From positions 868,001 through 932,000 of the forward strand of contig NZ_CP056783.1 of assembly GCF_023278045.1 (NCBI RefSeq): a DNA stretch of 64,000 bases, in the 5' to 3' direction. The position numbers were made by a program, and so were the translations under genes. The first letter of the stretch is position 1; each line of letters starts with the position of its first letter. The notes under the pieces were generated by a model. That model worked only from the letters and a program-made list of their open reading frames with translations. It was not told the DNA's origin and made no database searches. Source of the DNA: Flavobacterium sp. K5-23 (GTDB lineage: Bacteria > Bacteroidota > Bacteroidia > Flavobacteriales > Flavobacteriaceae). This document shows, one piece after another, positions 35,057-42,316 of the stretch.

Positions 35057-36952
35057 TTAATATAGAATTCTATATCGAATGGTATTTGGAATCTTTTTTA
35101 ATTTTTTCTCCAGCTCTTTGTTATGGAAATTATCAATATCCGTAATCACGTAACCTAAAGTTTCGTTTGTTTTTAGATACTGACCTAGAATATTATTGTC
35201 ATATTCAGAGAGTATGGTGTTGATTTGTGCCAATATTCCTTTTACATTTTCATGAACGTGCATAATACGGTGCGCACTTTGAAGTTCAGGAAGTTGAATT
35301 TCAGGAAGGTTGACACTTCCGTAAGTGGTTCCTGTATTGATGTATTGGATTATTTTTCGGGCTACATAATGGCCAATGTCAAATTGTGCTTCTTCGGTAC
35401 TTCCACCAATGTGTGGCGTAAGAATCACATTAGACATTCCGCGCAAGGATGATAAAAATGGCTCTTCATTGTTACTAGGCTCTTCAGGGAAAACATCCAC
35501 TGCCGCTCCGCGAATTTTACCGCTTTTTAAATTGGCTGTCAAGGCTTCAATATCCACCACATGACCTCTAGAAAGATTCAAGAAAATCACTCCTGGTTTC
35601 ATATATTCAAAAGCTTCGGCATCGATTATATTTTTATTGCTTGCTCGTCCATCAACGTGTAGCGAAACCACATCTGAAAGTGCTAATAGTTCTTTCAAAG
35701 AAGAACATTTCTTAGCGTTTCCAAGTGCCAGTTTATCAACAGAATCATAGAAATATACTTTCATTCCCATTGCTTCAGCAATGATGGAAAGTTGGGACCC
35801 GATACTTCCGTATCCTACGATTCCCAATTTTTTACCGCGAATCTCCACGCTATTTGTGGCTGATTTGTCCCAGATACCTGCATGCATTTTTGTGCTTTTG
35901 TCGAATGTATTTCGAACCAACATAATAATTTCACCAATGGCAAGTTCCACAACAGAACGGGTATTGCTATACGGCGCATTGAATACAGACACTCCTTTCA
36001 TGCTACACGCAGTAAGGTCTACCTGATTTGTACCAATGCAAAAAGTTCCAATGGCATGCAGTTTTTTAGCACATTCCAAAACCTTCTCCGTAACATGGGT
36101 TTTAGAACGGATTCCAAGGATGGAAACTCCTTTTATTTTTTCACACAATTCATCTTCAGATAATGCGCCTTTGATCACTTCTACATTGTAGCCTTCGTGT
36201 TCAAATATTTTCACGGCATCTTCATGCACGTTTTCTAATAAAAGTACTTTTATTCTGTTTTTTGGGTAAGAAACCGAAGCTTTATACGACAAATCATAAA
36301 GAATTTCATCTAATGATGGCGCAATTCTATCCGCTTTTTCAACAACTATTGGTCGGCTCACGTTTTCTGTAAAAGCAAAAAACTTAGATACGGCACCACC
36401 TTCCAGCGTTTCATAATCCGTATATCCATCACCTATCATAATCACCTCTCCAGGTAGATTAAGTGATTTTATTTTGTACACTTTCCCTTTGTTCTCACAC
36501 AACTGGTCTTTCTCGTCAAAACCGATGATTTTTCCATCATGATCGAATTTGAAAGTATTGGCCAAAACATGTTCTGGTTTGATACCATACTCTTGAACGA
36601 TAGGGATAATGATTTCTTTAAACCCATTAGAAATAATATATATATTTTCTGAATGTTGCTTGAAGAAAGCTCTGTTTCTTATGACTGATGCGGTTACTTT
36701 ATTTTTTAATTCTTCGATTACAGCTCCTAAATGATCTCTATTTGCTTCTAATAAATTAATTCTGCTGGTTAAGGATTCTTTTAAGGATAGTTTTCCTTCC
36801 ATCCCAAGATCAGTTAATCGTTGGATTTCGCTTAATATTTGTGTTCCTGCAGCGCTATTGTCATAAATTACTTCGCATAATACATCAAGTGCTTCCACTC
36901 GAATAAAAGTACTGTCAAAATCGAATATGAATGTTTCTGGATTCTCTGTCAT
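35057..36952 (-). CDS. serA: Phosphoserine phosphatase-phosphoglycerate dehydrogenase fusion (SerB-SerA)
   Basis: A 631-residue protein built of two enzymes. Residues about 6-225 are a HAD phosphatase like SerB: catalytic FDFDSTFI (residues 9-16, DxDxT), SNGF (motif II region), and VIMIGDGYTDYE. Residues about 235-540 are a SerA-like D-3-phosphoglycerate dehydrogenase: GTFCIGTNQVDL, NAD-binding GIVGYGSIGSQLS, and active-site TPHIGGSTEEAQ. A C-terminal ACT-like regulatory region ends the protein (about 550-631). The two halves catalyse steps 1 and 3 of the phosphorylated serine pathway. It lies 20 bases upstream of the FAD/Fe-S gene on the same strand; co-transcription is likely. Confidence 0.9.
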   Translation of the reverse strand: MTENPETFIFDFDSTFIRVEALDVLCEVIYDNSAAGTQILSEIQRLTDLGMEGKLSLKESLTSRINLLEANRDHLGAVIEELKNKVTASVIRNRAFFKQHSENIYIISNGFKEIIIPIVQEYGIKPEHVLANTFKFDHDGKIIGFDEKDQLCENKGKVYKIKSLNLPGEVIMIGDGYTDYETLEGGAVSKFFAFTENVSRPIVVEKADRIAPSLDEILYDLSYKASVSYPKNRIKVLLLENVHEDAVKIFEHEGYNVEVIKGALSEDELCEKIKGVSILGIRSKTHVTEKVLECAKKLHAIGTFCIGTNQVDLTACSMKGVSVFNAPYSNTRSVVELAIGEIIMLVRNTFDKSTKMHAGIWDKSATNSVEIRGKKLGIVGYGSIGSQLSIIAEAMGMKVYFYDSVDKLALGNAKKCSSLKELLALSDVVSLHVDGRASNKNIIDAEAFEYMKPGVIFLNLSRGHVVDIEALTANLKSGKIRGAAVDVFPEEPSNNEEPFLSSLRGMSNVILTPHIGGSTEEAQFDIGHYVARKIIQYINTGTTYGSVNLPEIQLPELQSAHRIMHVHENVKGILAQINTILSEYDNNILGQYLKTNETLGYVITDIDNFHNKELEKKLKKIPNTIRYRILY

Positions 36953-37323
36953 TATCTTATTAGTTGAGTGTTTGTAGTAGTCAGTTAAAACGGTTAATTA
37001 TTTGCTCAAAGATAAGACCTCAATTGGAACTGAAAAAATATAACCTTATAATCCTTTGCTAGTTGAATAAGAAATGGTGTTATTGTAGTAATTGTACTTT
37101 TTAATTATACATATTAAATCAAATAGCTGTTTTTAATATTAATAATAAGATTATAGATAATGTAATTTACTGTTCTAGTGACTTTTTTTCTAAGTCAAAA
37201 ACTATTAATAAGTTGGTTTAGGAAGTATTCGACCTTTTTTAATATATAAAATTCCCCTTTTTCAGGAGGGGAATTCGATGTGTTTATATTCTAAATGTGT
37301 AATTAGAATTATGTTGTGACGAA
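36953..37323. other. Gene-poor gap with a terminator, otherwise nothing seen
   Basis: The 370 bases between the SerB-SerA gene and the DUF1338 gene are AT-rich, and I see no credible open frame or clear repeat apart from the terminator at 37249-37276. Both neighbours are on the minus strand, so the serA promoter probably lies here. Confidence 0.6.
37249..37276 (-). terminator. Terminator of the DUF1338 gene
   Basis: AATTCCCCT / AGGGGAATT stem; on the minus strand it is followed by TTTTATAT. Confidence 0.7.
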
Positions 37324-38136
37324 TTATGCGTTTTGCAACTTAACATCAGTACTTTCAAAAATCTTATCAGCAGATGCTGCGATAAAACCTTGGTACAATT
37401 CTCCGTTTGGCATTGCATAACGAAGTGCAAATTCATAATAACAAGATGGAATTTCAAACGTTCCCTCATCAAAATTCACCGTATACAAATCAGCTAAAGT
37501 GCTTGATTGCTCTAGCAATTGTTCTGGTGTACCTTTAATTTTTCCTCCTGATGCGTTTAGTTTCCATCCTTGAGCTTCCAAGAAATCATTCAATTCCTCT
37601 AAAGTGTCAAAATCTCTTAATGCATTAGTGTTTATGGTAAAGTGATTAGCACGGAATCCGTAGATATACATCCAAGCGGCATATTCAGATTCTTCCAACA
37701 ATGATTTATATATTGCCTGAGAATTTGCTTCCCAAACTGATCCACTCAATACCAATTCAGGATTGTTAAAGATGTTTTGGTCGCAATTGTCCAACATGTT
37801 TTTTACAGTTTCTTGCAATTCTGTCGAACATTTTTCCAACTCTAATTCAGAGATAAAAATTCTTGGGGCATCTTTGTCCGTAGTGTGTTCGTAATGTTTT
37901 GCAAATAATTTTTTCGAATCAAAATTATAGTCACCTCTTGCTTCGTAACCAACATTTAAGAATGGTTTTTCCAATACTTCGATATTGACACGCTTATCAT
38001 TAAAGGTACGAATTGCAATATGGTCGTTTTTGATTTTTTCTCCTTTTTCTTCTAATAAAGCATGGATTTTTTTTGCAGATGGGGTAATATCAGCGTATTG
38101 TTCCCATAATTTCGAAAGTAGTTGATTTTTGTCCAT
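37324..38136 (-). CDS. DUF1338 family, 2-oxoadipate dioxygenase/decarboxylase-like protein
   Basis: From the ATG at 38136 (MDKNQLLSKLWEQYADITPS; the longer frame to 38232 is not needed) the protein has 270 residues. It carries likely Fe(II) ligands His in NDHIAIRTF (about residue 42), His in FRANHFTIN (about 165) and Glu in CYYEFALRY (about 240), in a vicinal-oxygen-chelate-like fold. Characterised DUF1338 proteins (HglS/YdcJ) convert 2-oxoadipate to D-2-hydroxyglutarate in lysine breakdown; this activity is inferred. It is divergent from an Lrp/AsnC regulator that may control it. A TAATTTTG -7-like word is at 38170-38177 on the minus strand. Confidence 0.82.
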   Translation of the reverse strand: MDKNQLLSKLWEQYADITPSAKKIHALLEEKGEKIKNDHIAIRTFNDKRVNIEVLEKPFLNVGYEARGDYNFDSKKLFAKHYEHTTDKDAPRIFISELELEKCSTELQETVKNMLDNCDQNIFNNPELVLSGSVWEANSQAIYKSLLEESEYAAWMYIYGFRANHFTINTNALRDFDTLEELNDFLEAQGWKLNASGGKIKGTPEQLLEQSSTLADLYTVNFDEGTFEIPSCYYEFALRYAMPNGELYQGFIAASADKIFESTDVKLQNA

Positions 38137-38334
38137 TTCTAAGTATTTTTTATCGTTGTGATTATGACACAAAATTATATACAATTGTGGTATTGTAACA
38201 TATTTATTGTTCGAATATTTATAAATAGACATTTTGATTCTTTTTTATTGTAATTTTGACACTATAAAACTCTGTTTTAACAAAAGAATTGTCAAAATAA
38301 TAGAATCGACTATATCAACTTTAGCTACGCAATT

Positions 38335-38799
38335 ATGAAACACCATGAAAATACTGACTATTTAGACCAAGAAATCATTAGAAAGCTTAGTGAAAACGGA
38401 AGAATGCCATTTTCTGAATTGGCTAAAGAATTAAATATTTCCAATTCATTAGTGCATTTGCGTGTTCGAAAACTGCAAGAATCTGGAGTTATTACTGGAT
38501 TTTCGGTGAAATTGAATGCCAAGCAAATTGGTTTTGAAACGATAACTTATACTGGGATAGCGACTAAAGAAGCGCGTTTTGCATATGCCATTTCAGAGCA
38601 ATTAAAAATGATTCCTGAAGTGGTGGAATGCCATTGGGTTTCCGGTAAATACGCGCTTTTCATAAAGATTGTTGCGGCAAATAATGAAGCACTTCGAAAG
38701 GTACTTTACGATCAAATTCACGCCATAGAAGGAGTAGGGGGAACCGATTCCTTTATTTCTTTTGGTTCAGCGTTTGAGAAGAACCTGCCTATGAAATAA
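38335..38799 (+). CDS. Lrp/AsnC family transcriptional regulator
   Basis: A 154-residue regulator of normal length. The N-terminal winged helix-turn-helix is DQEIIRKLSENGRMPFSE and AKELNISNSLVHLRVRK (about residues 10-50), and the C-terminal AsnC ligand-binding (RAM) domain runs from about 65 to 150. Such proteins sense amino acids and control their metabolism. It is divergent from the DUF1338 gene, a usual place for a local Lrp-type controller; the shared space at 38137-38334 would hold the operator. Confidence 0.92.
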   Translation: MKHHENTDYLDQEIIRKLSENGRMPFSELAKELNISNSLVHLRVRKLQESGVITGFSVKLNAKQIGFETITYTGIATKEARFAYAISEQLKMIPEVVECHWVSGKYALFIKIVAANNEALRKVLYDQIHAIEGVGGTDSFISFGSAFEKNLPMK

Positions 38800-38803
38800 A
38801 AAA

Positions 38804-38842
38804 AGACCCTTAAAACATAAATTAATTATGCTTTAAGGGTCT
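38804..38842 (-). terminator. Terminator between the Lrp gene and the accessory region
   Basis: AGACCCTTAAA / TTTAAGGGTCT stem; the A-run on its left makes it a good terminator for minus-strand transcripts, and it can also end the Lrp gene. Confidence 0.7.
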
Positions 38843-38938
38843 ACTATTTTAAAGGTTGTTTTGGGTAATAGATTCTCAAAAGATAGCTTTTTCATTAATT
38901 GACATTTGATCCCTAAAATTATCATAATCACTCCACTT

Positions 38939-39514
38939 TTACCATATTTCTAACTCAATCTTTTTCTCTATTTTCCAATGATTATTTATTTTTTTTAATA
39001 AAAAAGCATTAACAACTCCGTCTTTTTGAGAAGATTGCTTTGAATAGAATAGTATTGCATAATCATCACTGATATATGGTTGATATAACCTTATTAATCC
39101 TACATATCTCTCTCTAAAAGCCTTGCTCATCTTGAAATTTAAGAATTCAACAATTTCGAACTTTCCAGTTTTCTTTAATCTACTTAGATCAATAGATTCT
39201 ATTTTGACTTTTGGTTTTTCATTCAGTAATTTTAAATATTCAGGGTATTCCCCGTTTTTTAATTCACTTACTACACCACTACTGTACTCATCTGAAGAAG
39301 CAATTTTTTTATCTACACATATTTTATAATCTTTGAAGACCCTTTGTTTTACCGGATCATTTGGAGTTAAAAAAAAAGTATGATAATCATAAGCTATTGT
39401 ATCTGTTAATACAAGAAAATTATCATTCAAAATATCGTAAAAAGCATCATTTTGATTTTTTTTACAACTCAAAATTGCTGTAAGGACAAAACAGTAATAT
39501 ATATACCTTTTCAT
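38939..39514 (-). CDS. Hypothetical lipoprotein
   Basis: The 191-residue product has a signal peptide and lipobox-like ILSC (Cys17; MKRYIYYCFVLTAILSCKK). The mature part (for example KRVFKDYKICVDKK-type basic stretches, LNFKMSKAFRERYVGLIR, ISDDYAILFYSKQS) ends LLKKINNHWKIEKKIELEIW, similar in style to small NTF2-like or immunity-type lipoproteins. The family is not recognised. It is the last minus-strand gene of the toxin-remnant region 38.9-42.2 kb, and a link with that system is inferred only from position. Confidence 0.65.
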   Translation of the reverse strand: MKRYIYYCFVLTAILSCKKNQNDAFYDILNDNFLVLTDTIAYDYHTFFLTPNDPVKQRVFKDYKICVDKKIASSDEYSSGVVSELKNGEYPEYLKLLNEKPKVKIESIDLSRLKKTGKFEIVEFLNFKMSKAFRERYVGLIRLYQPYISDDYAILFYSKQSSQKDGVVNAFLLKKINNHWKIEKKIELEIW

Positions 39515-39527
39515 AATAATAAAAGAA

Positions 39528-39947
39528 TTAAAAATATTTACTAAATTTAATCACAACGATCCCTGCATTGTCATACTCAATAAGCACATTAAAAGCATCT
39601 CTTTCAAAACCTTTACCAAAATCATAAACACCTTCACTTTTTTTATTTTGAATGATTGGAGCTTTAAAAAATTGTATCCCATTTTTTCTAAAATATCTTT
39701 GAATTTACCACTCACTAAAAGTTTTGAATTAAATCCAATACTAGGACAACTAACCAAATCTGTTAATTTGGCTTTTTATTTCCAAAATAGCATTAGAAGT
39801 TATTGGTTCAAAATCTATTTTTTCAAAATTAATATGCCCAATAAATTTGGGTTCTTCCCAAACATGACAATTATGTACCGCATTAATAGCATGGAAAAAC
39901 TTACCTACAATTTTTTTGTTCATACTTTCTTGAATGATATAATACAT
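39528..39947 (-). pseudogene. Broken Imm11-like immunity gene (two frameshifts)
   Basis: Three minus-strand frames in series match the intact protein encoded at 40723-41451. Frame one (from 39947) reads MYYIIQESMNKKIVGKF and continues through NFEKIDFEPITSNAIL; frame two resumes with IGFNSKLLVSGKFKDILEK; frame three resumes with KNGIQFFKAPIIQN and runs to a stop at 39528 ending VVIKFSKYF. The corresponding words in the intact paralogue are MNYYIIQESGNLKIIGKY, FEKIDFEPIIANAIL, LLISGKLKTILEK and KNGMQFFKSPIIQN. Two frameshifts thus break it, unless they are sequencing errors. It starts 3 bases after a toxin C-terminal remnant. Confidence 0.75.
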
Positions 39948-39950
39948 AAC

Positions 39951-40241
39951 TTAAAAATTTAATTGATTAATAGGTGTATTAGGATTATTTGCTATTTCTG
40001 TTCTAATTTGTGAAATAATTTCATTGACTTTATTATAACATTGACTAGGAGTAGCATTCGGATTTGCTTCTTCAAAAAGTTTTAGTTTCTGAAAAATTAA
40101 ATCATCATAATGACCGTGACTACCTCTATGAACTGCCGTACTCAAAGGAATTCCCTTTAATGCTTCGTTCATATGAAAAGCATCAGCAGATTTAGCTGCT
40201 TTTTGTACGATAGGATTTTTTTTATTGCTAAATAAAATTAT
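39951..40241 (-). pseudogene. Polymorphic-toxin C-terminal remnant (nuclease-like)
   Basis: The frame is open from just after the double stop of the 164-residue gene (TAA TAA at 40242-40247) to a stop at 39951; an internal ATG is at 40172. It reads KKNPIVQKAAKSADAFHMN, then GIPLSTAVHRGSHGHYDD and ends NNPNTPINQLNF. The LxxxxHRGSHxxYxxxI pattern resembles the C-terminal end of HNH/ENDO VII-type toxin domains of the AHH kind. No signal peptide or delivery domain precedes it, so it is a tip without a body, probably not translated alone. An immunity pseudogene follows 3 bases on. Confidence 0.6.
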
Positions 40242-40244
40242 TTA

Positions 40245-40739
40245 TTAATCTACATTTTTAGTAAAATAAGTACATCCCAATTCAAACCAACTTTGTCCAA
40301 TCTTTATAGGTTTCATTTCAACTTCTATATCTTCTCCTTTGTATCCAAAGCCTTGCAAATCATCTTCTCCCATATACTCGTCTAATTCATCATCAAATAA
40401 GAATTCAAGTTTGTTTTTTACTAGAAATATTGCCATTAGGACCTGACTTCTTATATCTTCTTCTTTTTGATCAGTAAATCGGATTATGCCAAGTTGTTCA
40501 TAAACTGAAATTGGATCATAAAAATGATAGTCAACTACTTGAATCATTTCACGACTTTCTATATCATCAGGATACTTTGGCAGTTCATATTCTTCACACA
40601 ATGTATGAAAAGCAATATTAGCTTGCTCCTTATGAGACTTTGTTTGACTTTCAATTTCTTTTAATATTTTAGATAGTTTTGCATCGGTATTTATCCATTC
40701 CTGCAATGGATTGTGTTCATTATTACTTTGCTTTTCCAT
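40245..40739 (-). CDS. Hypothetical acidic cytosolic protein, possible immunity protein
   Basis: From the ATG at 40739 (MEKQSNNEHNPLQEWINTD) this is a 164-residue acidic protein without signal peptide or membrane helix; features include CEEYELPKYPDDIESREM and FDDELDEYMGEDDLQGFGY. I do not recognise the family. It overlaps the end of the Imm11-like gene by about 17 bases, so they are translated in series, and it ends right before a toxin C-terminal remnant. Size, acidity and place suit an immunity protein, but this is inference. Confidence 0.6.
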   Translation of the reverse strand: MEKQSNNEHNPLQEWINTDAKLSKILKEIESQTKSHKEQANIAFHTLCEEYELPKYPDDIESREMIQVVDYHFYDPISVYEQLGIIRFTDQKEEDIRSQVLMAIFLVKNKLEFLFDDELDEYMGEDDLQGFGYKGEDIEVEMKPIKIGQSWFELGCTYFTKNVD

Positions 40740-41451
40740 ATATTTTTTCTCTTTCGCCTCCTTGAAGCCATTCATTTAGTGATAATTCTATAGGTTGAAA
40801 TTCGATGCCGGTACAACCAGCATCTTCTATTTCTTGTTTTAGTTTTTCAGAAACAAAGTATATTCCTGAAAACGAATATCTAATCATAAAAAAATCGTTA
40901 TTGATTTTATCCTTTGATAATACTAATTTTTCAATCCTCAAATTACATTCTTTTTTACCTCTTACTTCTTCAATTTTCAATTCATAATCTTTCAGACTAT
41001 TTATGCTTAAGTATAAGCTATTAATATTTTCAGATGTTATTTCTTCAAGCAAAATTTTTGAATTTAAAAAATCAACGTAATCATTGTTGAATTCATACAT
41101 ATTCAAAATCCAATAATCTTCGGCTAATAAATTGTTTTGAATTATTGGTGATTTAAAAAATTGCATTCCATTTTTTCTGTTTTTTTCTAAAATTGTTTTC
41201 AATTTCCCACTAATTAATAGTTTGTTTGAAAAACCCATTGCAGAATTCGTATCTATCAAATCTGTTTGTTTTGATTTTGGGTGTAAAATTGCATTTGCTA
41301 TTATGGGTTCAAAATCAATCTTTTCAAAATGTATCTGTTCAATGAATTTTGGCTCGTTCCAAACATCACAATTGTACTGAATACCTTTTGTTTGAGGATA
41401 TTTTCCAATAATTTTTAAATTTCCAGATTCTTGTATGATATAATAATTCAT
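40723..41451 (-). CDS. Imm11-like (DUF1629) immunity protein
   Basis: A 242-residue cytosolic protein. The N-terminal part has QESGNLKIIGKYPQTKG and FEKIDFEPIIANAIL, the middle NKLLISGKLKTILEKNRKNG and EDYWILNMYEF, and the end contains FVSEKLKQEIEDAGCTGIEFQP. The repeated pattern of kinase-like SGKLK...ILE...G(M/I)(Q/E)FF/P elements is typical of the Imm11/DUF1629 immunity family that neutralises polymorphic toxins. It begins 1 base after the stop of a short toxin remnant (41453-41490) and overlaps the following gene. A broken paralogue is at 39528-39947. Confidence 0.65.
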   Translation of the reverse strand: MNYYIIQESGNLKIIGKYPQTKGIQYNCDVWNEPKFIEQIHFEKIDFEPIIANAILHPKSKQTDLIDTNSAMGFSNKLLISGKLKTILEKNRKNGMQFFKSPIIQNNLLAEDYWILNMYEFNNDYVDFLNSKILLEEITSENINSLYLSINSLKDYELKIEEVRGKKECNLRIEKLVLSKDKINNDFFMIRYSFSGIYFVSEKLKQEIEDAGCTGIEFQPIELSLNEWLQGGEREKIYGKAK

Positions 41452-41452
41452 A

Positions 41453-41490
41453 TTAGAAAATTAATTGATTAATTGGTGTATTTGGATTAT
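41453..41490 (-). pseudogene. Very short toxin C-terminal remnant before the Imm11-like gene
   Basis: Read on the minus strand it gives PNTPINQLIF and a stop, nearly the same as the end (PNTPINQLNF) of the remnant at 39951-40241, and the nucleotides agree over about 35 bases. It stops 1 base before the immunity start. Similarity to the other copy ends abruptly at 41490, where the duplicated trpS 3' end begins. Confidence 0.6.
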
Positions 41491-41612
41491 AACAATACAA
41501 TACTTACTTTTAAGAGTGTTGTGAATACTAAAATAATACCCCATTCTGTTTGAAATAGTATGGTGTTGAGTGTCATTTTTTTAAGAATTAAACGGCTTCA
41601 AAACCTTTATTA
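41491..41612. repeat. Duplicated trpS 3' end and terminator, copy R1
   Basis: This stretch matches 42199-42316 in the same orientation: AACAATAC/AACAAAAC..., AATACCCC(A/G)TTCTGTTTGAAATAG, TGTCATTTTTT and AATTAAACGG(C/T)TTCAAAACCT, the last being the complement of the final codons and stop of trpS. The hairpin stem has decayed in this copy, so R2, which belongs to the intact gene, is the parent. Confidence 0.75.
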
Positions 41613-41680
41613 GAAGGAGTACAAGGTTATTGTGTTAGTTCTAAGTGACAAAATAAGCCTAAACTTAAAGACATTTCGCG

Positions 41681-42079
41681 CTAGCGAGGTATTAAAATAT
41701 CACTGGATTTCCGATCTGCATAATTCCCATGATTTATTCGAACAATGATGCTTGAATTATTTTCTGTAACACTTCCTACTTTTATGTTAATCAGGTTTTC
41801 AACAATAAATAATTTGCAAATCAACAACTCTCCACTTTGGCAGTTTGAAATATAAATAGTATCTGAAACTTCACCCGTTTCTGGATTGCCGGCACTCCCG
41901 GACGGATTTGAAGTGATAATAGTTTTAACAAAATTTTCTTTTAATTCAAACCGTTGACAATCAATAATACTCCCTGCAAATTGATTTAATTCAGAGCTTC
42001 TAACTTCTTTATATTTTAAAGATTGAGCTTTACACCCAATTGATAAAACAGAAAGAAACAAGAATATAAATGTTTTCAT
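41681..42079 (-). CDS. Hypothetical lipoprotein, possible immunity protein
   Basis: From the ATG at 42079 (MKTFIFLFLSVLSIGCKAQ) the product is 132 residues with a lipobox-like SIGC (Cys16). The longer frame to 42139 runs into a toxin remnant and is not the start. The mature part has ELNQFAGSIIDCQRFELKE and DTIYISNCQSGELLICKL and ends RKSSDILIPR. The family is not recognised. It stands directly after a toxin C-terminal remnant (42103-42177) and between two copies of the trpS 3' end, so a periplasmic immunity lipoprotein is plausible but unproven. Confidence 0.65.
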   Translation of the reverse strand: MKTFIFLFLSVLSIGCKAQSLKYKEVRSSELNQFAGSIIDCQRFELKENFVKTIITSNPSGSAGNPETGEVSDTIYISNCQSGELLICKLFIVENLINIKVGSVTENNSSIIVRINHGNYADRKSSDILIPR

Positions 42080-42102
42080 AAATAATAATTTTAGTTTAAT
42101 TG

Positions 42103-42177
42103 CTTTGCACTGAAACATGAATATGTTCTTGATGTCCACCTACAGGCCAATATGTTTTAAATAGATAAAAATAATTT
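42103..42177 (-). pseudogene. Toxin C-terminal remnant before the 132-residue lipoprotein
   Basis: The minus strand reads FIYLKTYWPVGGHQEHIHV, then SVQSN and a stop. The YWPVGGHQEHIHV word, with three His residues, resembles the end of a nuclease or peptidase toxin tip. It has no start codon and no upstream body; the stop lies about 20 bases before the lipoprotein start codon. Confidence 0.5.
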
Positions 42178-42198
42178 CAAATTTAACTATGGCCAATT

Positions 42199-42316
42199 AA
42201 CAAAACAATACCCACTTTTAGTGATTTTTTAATTTATAAAACAATACCCCGTTCTGTTTGAAATAGAACGGGGTATTGTGTGTCATTTTTTATGAATTAA
42301 ACGGTTTCAAAACCTA
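42199..42316. repeat. trpS 3' end and terminator, copy R2 (parent)
   Basis: This copy includes the last six codons and stop of trpS (from 42297) and its terminator. It is the intact partner of R1 at 41491-41612; the two stand about 600 bases apart in direct orientation. Confidence 0.75.
42241..42279 (-). terminator. Terminator of trpS
   Basis: ACAATACCCCGTTCT / AGAACGGGGTATTGT is a perfect 15-bp stem with a 9-base loop just after the trpS stop on the minus strand. Confidence 0.85.

Noticed and set aside
39551..39757. A separate 68-residue protein
   Set aside because: It is the middle frame of the broken Imm11-like gene, as its order and words match the intact paralogue.
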